Below, one piece after another: positions 26,019 through 35,201 of a stretch of 64,000 nucleotides of DNA. Made by a program: the position numbers and the translations under genes. The notes under the pieces were generated by a model. It had not been told where the DNA came from and ran no database searches. It was given only the letters and a program-made list of their open reading frames with translations. Position 1 is the stretch's first letter. Each line of letters begins with the position of its first letter. The stretch is from Phlyctochytrium arcticum (lineage: Eukaryota; Chytridiomycota; Chytridiomycetes; Chytridiales; Chytridiaceae): positions 1-64,000 of the forward strand of contig JAHLKI010000045.1 in assembly GCA_025602905.1 (NCBI GenBank). The letters are read 5' to 3'.

Positions 26019-28472
26019 ATGGTCCAAACTCAGCTATTCAAGGTCGCCAAAAAGATGAGAGCCCACAACCCCTGGTTCAATCCCGTACCAGCAAGCGTTA
26101 AAGACAAGCGACCTTTGGGCTTATGGAAGGCAGGAAAATACACTTTTGAACGTGACTTCCAAAAGAGAGAAAAGTGGGACGATGAATGTAACTTGGGTCT
26201 CATCATCAACTCCAAATACATCGTGCTTGATATTGACAACAAGTCTCCCGCAAACAAGTCTAGTACTAAGAAATACTCTGAGAATACGGGGATTGATGAT
26301 TTCAACACTTTGGTGTCAGAAAACGAATTCCTTCCCAAGACTCTCTCGGTCACTACCCCTTCAGGCGGCAAGCATTACTACTTCAAATTAACTGGCGTTG
26401 ACGATGAGACCATGTTGAAGAATTGGACTGCTTGCATGTCTCACAATGACAAATTGATCGCAGTCGATATCAGAAAACAGGGTGGGTACGTCATGTGCCC
26501 GCCTAGCACCAAAGGACCAAATAGTTATATTTGGGATGATCGTGAAAATGAATACCGCGTTGAAATGGCTCCGTTGCCTCAATGGATTCTTCGCAATATT
26601 CAGACCACCATGGAAAAACATGAGACACACTTTAGCCGTCAAGAATTCATTTCATCGCCAGTGGACAACGCGCCGCTCAACAACAATGATGTAGACATGT
26701 TCAAGAAGAGTGAATACTATCTGGAACAGTTCCAAATCGACCAAAGTCCCAATCGTGACAATATGTTCATCATCACAGCGACCGCCCCTTACATGTGCAA
26801 AGTTTGTGAACGACATCATACAAACAATACGAATCATCCCTTTCTAGTGAGAAACAAAGGCACACTTCGTTTTGTTTGTCGTAGTGGCCGGGGTAACAAT
26901 GTGGTCATTGACAAAGATTACCTTTCCATGTGGGAAACGTTTGACGACAATATTACGAAACAGTTTATTTTGAAGGGTGATATTTCAAACAAGTCTATTT
27001 CGGAAACATTGATGAAGAAGATAAACAACCATGTTTATGCCAATCAAGTGAATGGGGATTGGTCATACTTCAATCCTAAAACCGGAATATGGGAAGAACA
27101 ACACCACACCTTTATTCTTCGACCGTATTTCGACCAACTGGCAGACAGTCTTAATCGACTTGGTTACATTTGTAGCCAATTGAGTGAAATTGAAACGAAT
27201 GAGGCGGCAGAGATGTGGACAGCTCGTGCGGATGTTGCGTCAGGTGCAGCCTATAGCATGAAGAAGACACGAGAGAAAAAGGACAACACTGCCGCATTGT
27301 TTGAATTGATTGGTGACAAGCGCAAGGCGTGTGAATTCAACAAAACAGCGGGTAATCTCCACTGTTCCAATGGAGTGTTCGACCTTGATGAAGGTGTATC
27401 CAGAGCGTCCCGACCCGACGACTACTCGACAATGTCTACCAATCTGGAATATAAACCTTATGCTGATCACCCTCAGGAAAAGAAGGATATTATCAACAGA
27501 TTTTTCGACGACTTTACGTTAAATCGACCAGAGTTGAAGAAATACATATTGAAAGTGATTTCAAGCGCGTTGGATCGACATAGTCGTGACCAACTGTTCT
27601 TCTTTTTTCATGGTATTGGATCGAACGGAAAATCACTACTAGCATCACTCATAGCTCTAGCGCTTGGGGATTATTCAGCACCCATTTCCAGTGCCTTGGT
27701 CAGCAAACCAAACGTGGACGCTCAGAGTGCGTCGCCCGCGCTAACGGCACTCAAAAGCATTCGAAGCGGAATTCTCACTGAATTGGAACAAAAGACTCTA
27801 TATACGGAATTCCTCAAGATGCTTGTCTGTGGCGATAGGACAACTGGGAGAGACTTGTACGAGAAAAAGATGCAGGTCATTACATTAGCGGTCAAACCAT
27901 TCATCATGTTGAATAAACTGCCAATTGTATTTGACATGACGCGAGGTTTTTGGAGAAAGGTCGTCGTTATCCCTTGTGACGCCCGTTTCGAATCAACAAT
28001 TGATCCATCAAAATCCAACGAGAAGAAGATTATCGTCGGTTTTGAAAAGGAGTTACTCAAATGTGCCGATACATTTCTCGCATTACTGATTGAAGTGTAC
28101 TTGAATGAGTACAAGAGTGAAGGGATCCGTGACGATGTACAGCCGGAGATCATAAAGCAGACAACTCTTGAATACCAAAGGTCTCAAAACATTGCTATGT
28201 CATTCGAACAATCGGTATTGGAAAAATCTGAGGGTCATATTCTCACAGTCAATGACGTCAACGCAAGTTTCCGCAAGTTCTGTAAAAACGCCGGCATCCT
28301 GCATTCCCAACATCTTGTTGATCAAGTACACGAGCGTTTGGATTCCTTGTCACCACCAACCAATCGAACACGACAAATAAAACATCATGGGAAAAACCTC
28401 CGGGGTTGGGCGAATTATAGAGTGGTTCCAAAAGGAGACATGGACTTGGCATATGCTACTGACGAAGAGTAG
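26019..28472 (+). CDS. PrimPol fused to SF3 (D5-like) helicase (817 aa)
   Basis: The N-terminal domain is a bifunctional primase-polymerase type: VLDIDNKS near residue 72 (metal-binding DxD), TTPSGGKHYYF near 115 and VDIRKQGGYVMCPPS near 152. A CxxC zinc segment (CKVCERHH) follows near residue 265. The C-terminal half is an SF3 helicase with FHGIGSNGKSLL (Walker A, near 535), ILTELEQ (motif B region) and KPFIMLNKLPIV (sensor/motif C). It would prime and unwind viral DNA. The gene is flanked on both sides (with the HTH gene) by R2 foldback repeats in inverted orientation, giving a cassette-like unit. Confidence 0.9.
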   Translation: MVQTQLFKVAKKMRAHNPWFNPVPASVKDKRPLGLWKAGKYTFERDFQKREKWDDECNLGLIINSKYIVLDIDNKSPANKSSTKKYSENTGIDDFNTLVSENEFLPKTLSVTTPSGGKHYYFKLTGVDDETMLKNWTACMSHNDKLIAVDIRKQGGYVMCPPSTKGPNSYIWDDRENEYRVEMAPLPQWILRNIQTTMEKHETHFSRQEFISSPVDNAPLNNNDVDMFKKSEYYLEQFQIDQSPNRDNMFIITATAPYMCKVCERHHTNNTNHPFLVRNKGTLRFVCRSGRGNNVVIDKDYLSMWETFDDNITKQFILKGDISNKSISETLMKKINNHVYANQVNGDWSYFNPKTGIWEEQHHTFILRPYFDQLADSLNRLGYICSQLSEIETNEAAEMWTARADVASGAAYSMKKTREKKDNTAALFELIGDKRKACEFNKTAGNLHCSNGVFDLDEGVSRASRPDDYSTMSTNLEYKPYADHPQEKKDIINRFFDDFTLNRPELKKYILKVISSALDRHSRDQLFFFFHGIGSNGKSLLASLIALALGDYSAPISSALVSKPNVDAQSASPALTALKSIRSGILTELEQKTLYTEFLKMLVCGDRTTGRDLYEKKMQVITLAVKPFIMLNKLPIVFDMTRGFWRKVVVIPCDARFESTIDPSKSNEKKIIVGFEKELLKCADTFLALLIEVYLNEYKSEGIRDDVQPEIIKQTTLEYQRSQNIAMSFEQSVLEKSEGHILTVNDVNASFRKFCKNAGILHSQHLVDQVHERLDSLSPPTNRTRQIKHHGKNLRGWANYRVVPKGDMDLAYATDEE

Positions 28473-28479
28473 AACAATA

Positions 28480-28732
28480 GGTAGCAATTTAGGTAGCAAT
28501 TTTTTAATCGAGTAGGGAAGAACATGAAGGTAGTCCCCACTCGAATATTTCATTAGGTAGCAAAATATTCTGAAAAACTTTTGTAAAAAACAAGAAGTAA
28601 AAGAAAAAAAAATGAAAATTTTTTGTTTGGCCTACTAAAAAATAGTTTTGGAAGAATATTTTGCTACCTATGAAATATTCGAGTGGGGAAAGAGGTCGCA
28701 TACTTCCCCACTCGAAACAGCCAATTGCTACC
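28480..28732 (+). repeat. R2 foldback repeat, copy 2
   Basis: Outer ends are GGTAGCAATTTAGG and CCAATTGCTACC. Inner arms are CATTAGGTAGCAAAATATTC and GAATATTTTGCTACCTATG, with CGAGTGGGG-type arms between. It starts 8 bp after the helicase stop codon, the same place as R1 copy 1 in element A. Confidence 0.87.
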
Positions 28733-28782
28733 AGTATCATTCATGTTTTAAAATTTAGCTTCTTTTTGTATCATCTGACGTG

Positions 28783-28812
28783 AATCTGATGATGAGTAAT
28801 GTAATATAATTT
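28783..28812 (+). pseudogene. Residual 3' end of the zinc-protein gene
   Basis: GAATCTGATGATGAGTAATG followed by TAATATAA closely matches the last codons, stop and trailer of the A zinc-protein gene (6,863-6,890). It lies just before the shared block, so B appears to have lost the sequence corresponding to about 6,890-9,320 of A and most of the zinc gene. Confidence 0.6.
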
Positions 28813-28827
28813 GATCACACCCGCAAT

Positions 28828-28850
28828 ACCCGTCCCAACTAGATACGGGT
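28828..28850 (+). promoter_or_regulatory. Conserved ACCCGT/ACGGGT hairpin
   Basis: It is identical to 9,330-9,352 in element A and lies at the very start of the shared block, upstream of the RING gene TATA box (28,954-28,961). Confidence 0.35.
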
Positions 28851-29006
28851 TTTGTTTGTGAATCAGTAGTACTGCCGCTTTCTTTTATTTGAAAGGATAA
28901 ACTTTATTGCAGAGAAAAAAGACTCTTTCCATTTCTATAGATAGAACTTTTTCTATAAATAACTTGCTCCAGGTCGCATTTTCCTCAACTTACAAGAGGC
29001 ACAACA

Positions 29007-29630
29007 ATGGGCAGCAACAGATTCTCACTCTTGCAAGCTGAGCTGAGCAAGCACGGTTATCAACTCGTATCACCAATGCATATTGGATCTGCTGCATTAG
29101 GAATCACACCCGGGACCGAAATTACCGAGGAAATCGAGGAAAACTTGAATTTATGTCTCGAAAGATTGCGGGATGGCTTCAAGAACAAGAAGCGAACTAT
29201 TCTTTATTTTGACTTGGGTGATATTGTGAGATTTGTTCGCAGCATCAATGAAAGAGTGGTACAACTAGAATGGAGTACGATCAACAATACGAATATCTAT
29301 AAACATTTAGAAAGAGCTGGACTTTTCGATGACGAAGATGATTGTCCAATTTGCCTCACACATGACGACAGGGTCCGTCTAGGTTGCAACAAATGTCAAA
29401 AGGGAATCTGTCTTACATGCTATTCAAAGTCGGACCTTTTCTGTTTAAAGCGTCGTATTCCGTTTCGATGCTCGCTTTGCAACGATTTGAAGTCAGACTA
29501 CTCGACAATTTGCATCCACGCAGTTTGTTTAGATGAAGACGGTACCACCGACTTTGCTGATGCTACCATTGTAACAGATGAATTAGTAGCTAAAAATCGG
29601 TCTAGATTGTCAAAGCTTTTACATATGTAG
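29007..29630 (+). CDS. RING-like zinc protein (207 aa)
   Basis: It is nearly identical to the A copy, with CPIC, CNKC, CLTC and CSLC pairs in RING-like spacing. The differences, about a dozen, are mostly in the N-terminal 60 residues. The leader with TATAAATA at 28,954-28,961 is also nearly identical. This similarity exceeds that of the capsid or recombinase genes, which suggests recent gene conversion or strong constraint. E3 ligase activity is inferred from motif only. Confidence 0.75.
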   Translation: MGSNRFSLLQAELSKHGYQLVSPMHIGSAALGITPGTEITEEIEENLNLCLERLRDGFKNKKRTILYFDLGDIVRFVRSINERVVQLEWSTINNTNIYKHLERAGLFDDEDDCPICLTHDDRVRLGCNKCQKGICLTCYSKSDLFCLKRRIPFRCSLCNDLKSDYSTICIHAVCLDEDGTTDFADATIVTDELVAKNRSRLSKLLHM

Positions 29631-29663
29631 TTTAGCATCATATTGTATCAATCCATAGTTTTG

Positions 29664-29699
29664 TATCGATAGTATTGTTGTGCATAAATAGCTGCGTTT
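29664..29699 (+). promoter_or_regulatory. Promoter of tyrosine recombinase gene
   Basis: TATCGATAG (29,664-29,672), CATAAATA (about 29,683-29,690) and TGCGTTT (about 29,693-29,699) precede ATG 29,746, as in element A. Confidence 0.7.
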
Positions 29700-29745
29700 C
29701 GAGTCAAATCGAGTCAAAATTTTAAACATAATTTACAAATAACAA

Positions 29746-31224
29746 ATGGCCGCCTTTATTGAGAATTACGTATTTTCACAGTATGCCACTGGACCCGGTG
29801 TTTGGAAACTCCAGAACAATAAGCTCGATAAACAGTTACTTTTAGACCTCTTATTGGCAAACAATGTCGATCGAGACTTGGCTGAATATATCAACAATGC
29901 CGAAATTGAATCGAATGATGCACCTATTGAATCAGAACCCCTCCAAATGGAAGCGGAAGTCGAAGTCCAGAACACCGGACCGTTGCACTTTACCCTAGAG
30001 TTTATCGATATGGTATTCAATCGAGCCAAAAACGACCCTGATCCAGAAGAGAAGCGAAAGGGCAAGACATACAAGAATGCCTTGCGATGCGCCAAGAATG
30101 CATCGATCTTTTTCGACTTGGAGAATACTGATTATATCCTTCACAAAGATCGTATTCAGAATAAATTAGATGACCACTTGGAAAACATTCTTAATACAGA
30201 AGATGACATTCAGATAATCAAAAGAAATATTCAACAACTAAAGGATTTATGCAATGGAATGTCGCTCTTGTTGAAAATATTGAATACTGATGAAAAGGAA
30301 AGAATTGAAAACTACGAGGAATTGCAAGACTTGTTTTCATATTCATCGAATTATTACAAAGATCAGATTAAGCTGATTCTCGAAGAACAGAAATCTTCTG
30401 AAGAATTCCAACGAGAAAAGTATATCCCATGGGAAATTTTGGACGAGGATTGTCGTAGTCGTATTGCCAGTGTGGATTTCGAACATTGCACTAAAGAAGA
30501 ATTCCGTGCTGTATTGATTCTATGCATCTACGTGAATCACCCTCCACGTCGCAGTCTAGAATATAAGTCACTCTCACTCAACAAAAAAGATGCCAATTAT
30601 TACGATGGTGACCGTGGTGTGCTTGTTTTGAAGGAATACAAGACTTCTGGTGTCTACGGTAGATATCATCTGAAACTTTCACCATTCGAAAAGAAGCTAT
30701 TTGAGACATACCGCAACAGATTCGGTGAAGATGATGACATGATATTTAGCGGTTGGGCTTCGAATTGGTCACGACATGTTGCGAAAATATTCGACAATGT
30801 TGTTGGGAAACCACTTACTAGTACAGATTTGCGCAAGTTGTATGTTTCACATCGCGTAGCATCCGGTACCCTTTTGTATCTTCCAGAAAAGAAACGCCTC
30901 GCCTGTCAAATGGGACACTCGGTTGCTCTGCAAACTTTGAACTATACGTTTCAACCTGTTCCTACGGAAGTTGAGAATACGGTTCCTATGGAAGTCGTTG
31001 AAGAGAATACGGATCCCGTAGTTTCTTCACCACCTAAGCGCTATTGGTCACATGAAGAGAAAGCAATACTTTACGAGTTGTGGGACGAATACGAACGACT
31101 TCAGCCTAGTGGAACTCTACAGGAATATGCGAGGGATAGTGGTCGCTTACCTGCAGATTTGGACATTGATAGAATCAAACTAAAGATCAAAAATGAGAAG
31201 AAAAGGAAGATACGTACTAACTAG
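29746..31224 (+). CDS. Tyrosine recombinase/integrase with Myb-like C-terminus (492 aa)
   Basis: Catalytic boxes are HPPRRSLEY, VLKEYKTSG, TSTDLRKLYVSH, CQMGHS and LNYTF, in the same order as copy A. The N-terminal 230 residues are much more diverged from A than the catalytic part, which would suit different DNA-site recognition. The C-terminus has a Myb-like YWSHEEKAILYELWDEY. The stop overlaps the end of the convergent integrase gene by 8 bp. Confidence 0.85.
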   Translation: MAAFIENYVFSQYATGPGVWKLQNNKLDKQLLLDLLLANNVDRDLAEYINNAEIESNDAPIESEPLQMEAEVEVQNTGPLHFTLEFIDMVFNRAKNDPDPEEKRKGKTYKNALRCAKNASIFFDLENTDYILHKDRIQNKLDDHLENILNTEDDIQIIKRNIQQLKDLCNGMSLLLKILNTDEKERIENYEELQDLFSYSSNYYKDQIKLILEEQKSSEEFQREKYIPWEILDEDCRSRIASVDFEHCTKEEFRAVLILCIYVNHPPRRSLEYKSLSLNKKDANYYDGDRGVLVLKEYKTSGVYGRYHLKLSPFEKKLFETYRNRFGEDDDMIFSGWASNWSRHVAKIFDNVVGKPLTSTDLRKLYVSHRVASGTLLYLPEKKRLACQMGHSVALQTLNYTFQPVPTEVENTVPMEVVEENTDPVVSSPPKRYWSHEEKAILYELWDEYERLQPSGTLQEYARDSGRLPADLDIDRIKLKIKNEKKRKIRTN

Positions 31225-32485
31225 GATTCTCTCTATTATAGTCATCAATTTCCTCCTGAAAGCCATCCTCGATCAAGTTCGAAGAAGGTTCCCACGTATT
31301 TGCATTTTCATCGTACCCCTTCCATTGTATCAAGTACCATACTTTTCGTCTAGACATTTTCTTATTTAATATACTTTCAATTTCGTATCTTTCAATGATA
31401 TTATCTTCATCTTCTTCATCAGCTTCTTCTTCAGTTTCAGTATTCGTATTTGCAGGTTCAGGCAAAGGATTTTCTATCTCGTTGACCTTTCGTAATTGAA
31501 ATGCGGGTATGAGCCCATGTACATCTTGTCCTAAACTGTTCTGAATCTTGTAAGCATCTTGATACGAGGGGCGTGTCGATTTGACAATTTTTGATATAGT
31601 AAAAACCTCTTTGCTGAAATAACCTTTTTTACTCCTTTTCTGGACCTTGGAAATCTGCGTTAACTTGCGCACTTTATCCCCAATAGCCAAATCTGGTAAC
31701 AATTTCGTACCTCTGCCTTTCGTCCTTGCTACTAATTGTTTCTGATAAGCTTCTTCTGGATTATCTAGAATTTGTTGAGTCGTCATGTTCCCGCTACCAA
31801 AGTGAATAGCGCTGGAATTCAAATTTTCGACAACCTTTGCCAAGGCTGCAGGCCAATTTAAATCACCGAGCTGAATACTTTTGAACAATATGTTTTTAAG
31901 TGAGCCATTGACCCTTTCTACATGCGATGAACTTTGCGGTCTCCCCGGGCGACTAAAGGTCCATTGTATTCCATTCTCTTCTACCCACGTCTGCACCAAA
32001 CCCTGGAATTCAGTGCCGTTGTCCGAATTCGCATAGACCATCTCCACACCATCCTCTAGCACATCGTCTAAGAAATCTCTAACTTCTTGCTGAGTATTCG
32101 CTTTTAGAGCTTTTGAATACAGTTTTTTACTAAAGATGTCGATCAAATTCACAATATAATTAAAACCATTATACGAATGCGACCTCATATTCACTGTATC
32201 GATTTGAAACGTCCCTGGCTTCGAGGACAGGATCGGCCTTATTGATCCTTTCGACCCAACAGGGCGAGTGGTTCGCTGCCAAATATCCTGCTTTTTCAAA
32301 AATTTCAACACAGCTCTTTGACTGATCTTTGAGTCGGGATACCGTTGACGGTAAGCATAATACAAGCGGTCACGACCATATAGATTTTTGTCGGTGTAAT
32401 AAAACTCTTTCAATTGACGTGCATCTAGATCTGTTAACTCTTTCGAATATTGTAATGACCTAGATTTAATGACAGGTACTTCCAT
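31217..32485 (-). CDS. rve (DDE) integrase with chromodomain (422 aa)
   Basis: The core has FQIDTVNM, NSDNGTEFQG and HVERVNGSLK, giving D, D and E. An SH3-like segment (IGDKVRKLTQIS), acidic linker and chromodomain (ESILNKKMSRRKVWYLIQW, ANTWEP) follow. It is the same length as copy A, and the central core is almost identical. Its substrate would be the viral ends, but this copy's right end is a palindrome rather than a plain inverted repeat. Confidence 0.93.
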   Translation of the reverse strand: MEVPVIKSRSLQYSKELTDLDARQLKEFYYTDKNLYGRDRLYYAYRQRYPDSKISQRAVLKFLKKQDIWQRTTRPVGSKGSIRPILSSKPGTFQIDTVNMRSHSYNGFNYIVNLIDIFSKKLYSKALKANTQQEVRDFLDDVLEDGVEMVYANSDNGTEFQGLVQTWVEENGIQWTFSRPGRPQSSSHVERVNGSLKNILFKSIQLGDLNWPAALAKVVENLNSSAIHFGSGNMTTQQILDNPEEAYQKQLVARTKGRGTKLLPDLAIGDKVRKLTQISKVQKRSKKGYFSKEVFTISKIVKSTRPSYQDAYKIQNSLGQDVHGLIPAFQLRKVNEIENPLPEPANTNTETEEEADEEDEDNIIERYEIESILNKKMSRRKVWYLIQWKGYDENANTWEPSSNLIEDGFQEEIDDYNRENPS

Positions 32486-32509
32486 TTACTATTAATTCAT
32501 GAGAATCAT

Positions 32510-34060
32510 TTATCGCCGTCGTTGACGTTTGGCAGTTGGCGCAATAAGGTCTCTATCGTATTGCTCTTGTTGCCTTGCTGCTCTTCGAGGATTCAAGATG
32601 GCCGTACCAGTAGGTTCACCAGGATTTCGTCGAACTGGTGCAATTCTTCGTGATGACACAACTGTTGGTGTCGGTGGTACTACTACAACTGGACTTGGAT
32701 TGAATTGAAACGGTTGTGAAAATTCAGCAGGACGTGCACTTGGTGTTCGTTCAATATTCACAAAACCTGGTGGTTCTAAACGAGTATTCTTTTTGCGACG
32801 TTTAGCAGGCCCTTGTTCTAACTCGTCTTCTAATCGTCTAGTTCTTCGCGGGTTCAAATCTGCTAGAGGCTGAATACCAGATGGTTGATTCAATGTAGAG
32901 ACCGCTGTAGGATCAACGTGTGGAATGACTTGAGCAGTTAGACTATCAGCAACATCTACTTGCACGCGACGAGCTGGAACGGAGTTTGCAACTCTTGTTA
33001 TTCTGGTTGGTGACTGTTGATTAATACGAGTAACATTTGATGGAATATGTTCCACACGACGAGCTTCTAATTCTTCACCGATTATACCTGAGGGGCTATC
33101 CGGAGTTACAGGGCGTGGACGTACAACTTCCTCTACTCCATGAACAACTACTGATGGATTCATTTGAACCATTCTTCTAGGTCTCCGTGGCGGAATGGGA
33201 TTCACTCGATTAGGAGTACGATTCGGTCGAACAACAAATGGTGAACGGTAATTAGAGACAGCATCTGTCCTGTCAGGTTCAACATCAACAGGATCCACAA
33301 AGATGATAGGAGGAACTGGTGCAGGGGTTGGAGTTGGTGGTTCTATTGGAGAGGGACGAATCGGTGATGGTGGAGGCGATGGAATACGAGGAAACGCTCC
33401 GGGCAATTCAACTACTCTTTCTCTTTCTGTATCAATACGAATCGGGTTGGGATTCAAGGTTCCCGCTGCCTCAGATGCGAATGTTTGTCCCGTTTCATTG
33501 TCCTGTCGAATAACAGTTTGTAATGTTTCAACCATGGGAGGCGGTACTGAATCAGTTCCTTGCGGCGGTCGTTGGAATTCCCTAATATTACGAGGCGGCT
33601 CGAAGCGAATACCAGACATACCAGCTACTTCATCGCTGTAATGCGGTACGACTCCATTGACAGATGGAATCGGCATGAAGGAACGATTAGTACCTGAAAG
33701 TGATTTCTCTGGAATAAGTGAATCTAAAAAGTCTTTTTGTTTTTTATAAGACAACTCAATGTTCTTATAATCTTCATAATTCTTATAAGCCTTGGTAGCA
33801 TAGACGGTGTTGGCCATATTCGTAACATACTTTGACGGTTTAGCAACATTATTGTTCATCATACGTTCCACTGTACTGTATTTTCCATTATCCAATTTTT
33901 GCGTGAGGTGATTCCATGTTGCTACAACCTTCCCCGGTCTCGCAAATGAGTCTAGTTGATTCCCATCAACAATATTCGTAATGAAATTGTCTTGAGCATT
34001 CACTTGGCCGGGTGTATCATTAACACCCATGAACTCTAACGTATTCGTTCTGTACACCAT
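32510..34060 (-). CDS. Proline-rich virion-like protein (516 aa)
   Basis: The N-terminal 200 and C-terminal 90 residues closely match copy A. The middle (about residues 310-420) is unrelated in sequence between the copies and lacks A's GEPTGTAILNP first repeat, having only one at the C-terminus. The basic tail is AKRQRRR. This mosaic of conserved ends and a variable centre suggests a virion protein with an exposed or disordered loop. Function is not established. Confidence 0.65.
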   Translation of the reverse strand: MVYRTNTLEFMGVNDTPGQVNAQDNFITNIVDGNQLDSFARPGKVVATWNHLTQKLDNGKYSTVERMMNNNVAKPSKYVTNMANTVYATKAYKNYEDYKNIELSYKKQKDFLDSLIPEKSLSGTNRSFMPIPSVNGVVPHYSDEVAGMSGIRFEPPRNIREFQRPPQGTDSVPPPMVETLQTVIRQDNETGQTFASEAAGTLNPNPIRIDTERERVVELPGAFPRIPSPPPSPIRPSPIEPPTPTPAPVPPIIFVDPVDVEPDRTDAVSNYRSPFVVRPNRTPNRVNPIPPRRPRRMVQMNPSVVVHGVEEVVRPRPVTPDSPSGIIGEELEARRVEHIPSNVTRINQQSPTRITRVANSVPARRVQVDVADSLTAQVIPHVDPTAVSTLNQPSGIQPLADLNPRRTRRLEDELEQGPAKRRKKNTRLEPPGFVNIERTPSARPAEFSQPFQFNPSPVVVVPPTPTVVSSRRIAPVRRNPGEPTGTAILNPRRAARQQEQYDRDLIAPTAKRQRRR

Positions 34061-34149
34061 ATGTTAGGCGCTCTGTATCTTTCTTTATCTAATTGAAATT
34101 TTATTTAAAATTTTACTCTGTTATAGGTAAACTCTCCCATTCTACGAAT

Positions 34150-34461
34150 ATGAGCTTCGGCAAGTTCTTAACCAAAGGCCGGCAGAATCTCAAAACCTTT
34201 TGGAATAACGCTCCATCTCATTTAAAAAGTGCACGCGGTTTTGCGGCAAGTGCTGTCGGATTCGCTAATAGAGGAAGCAAACTGATACAAGGTGTCAACA
34301 AGTCGATTCAAGAAAGCCCAGAGCTCTTCAACGAGAAGATTCGATCAACAGCGGATGACCTAACCAACAAGACGGGAAAAGGCGTAAAGAAACTAAGTGA
34401 TCTTCATGCCTCAAGTGACAAGTTTGTGGATCGACTGAGTACTAATTTAAGCGGTGACTAA
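34150..34461 (+). CDS. Small basic amphipathic virion-like protein (103 aa)
   Basis: ATG 34,150 (MSFGKFLTKGR) matches the A start; the frame open to 34,093 begins with TTG. It is nearly identical to A except for a few N-terminal residues. It overlaps the convergent ATPase gene by four bases. Confidence 0.6.
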   Translation: MSFGKFLTKGRQNLKTFWNNAPSHLKSARGFAASAVGFANRGSKLIQGVNKSIQESPELFNEKIRSTADDLTNKTGKGVKKLSDLHASSDKFVDRLSTNLSGD

Positions 34462-35168
34462 AAGTAGTCTTTGAAAATGTTACCCTCGCAATACTTGTAA
34501 ATATCTCTAGCTGTATTCTTTGAGAGATCGACAAAGCAGAATGAATATGGTGTTTTGGTACAGTCAATCAAATATTCAAGCACTTCTTTTTTCGTCGCAT
34601 GGGATGTCACTAATGTCTCTGATAGCGCTTGAAAATCCTTCTGATTGTTCTTGAATATGAACCATTCCGTTGTACAATTTTTTTGCTTTGATGAAAGCTG
34701 ACTCTTAATTGACTGGCAACAGACGATAATGCTGATATTGAAGTGACGTCCCTTGGTGAATAAGAGGTCAAGCTGTTTTGCCAAATGTTTCGATCTAGCA
34801 CCATCCGCCGCATCGTCGATGAACAGCAGTATTCGATCCTCGCAATTATTGTCTTGTTGTTCCTTCACAATAGCGGCAATACTCTCATTAGAGACATCAT
34901 CAGTGAAATAGATATTTTTGTGTTTCGTGGTCTTGGCTAGCTGTTGAATACAAGTATCATACCTAACAGTGTCTGACATAACGATAACCTTGTCGAATAC
35001 TCTGGCATAGACATCTTGAATCAAACCCGAAACTAGGGCTGACTTTCCACTTTTCCTAGGAGCGATCAGGCTGGACGACAAGGGATGACTTGGTAACGGC
35101 TCAGGGACGCGAGGATCTCTTTCAATAGCTTTCGGATTGAATATAGGCTTTACCTTGTACGTCGTCAT
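34458..35168 (-). CDS. Genome-packaging ATPase, A32/FtsK-HerA type (236 aa)
   Basis: Walker A is APRKSGKSAL and Walker B is LLFIDDAAD. It is almost identical to copy A except near the N-terminus (SSSLI in place of CCTLV before Walker A). It would drive DNA into capsids, and it is divergent from the penton-like gene. Confidence 0.92.
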   Translation of the reverse strand: MTTYKVKPIFNPKAIERDPRVPEPLPSHPLSSSLIAPRKSGKSALVSGLIQDVYARVFDKVIVMSDTVRYDTCIQQLAKTTKHKNIYFTDDVSNESIAAIVKEQQDNNCEDRILLFIDDAADGARSKHLAKQLDLLFTKGRHFNISIIVCCQSIKSQLSSKQKNCTTEWFIFKNNQKDFQALSETLVTSHATKKEVLEYLIDCTKTPYSFCFVDLSKNTARDIYKYCEGNIFKDYF

Positions 35169-35201
35169 TTATTTATTACTTAGATAATAACAAACGACAT
35201 C

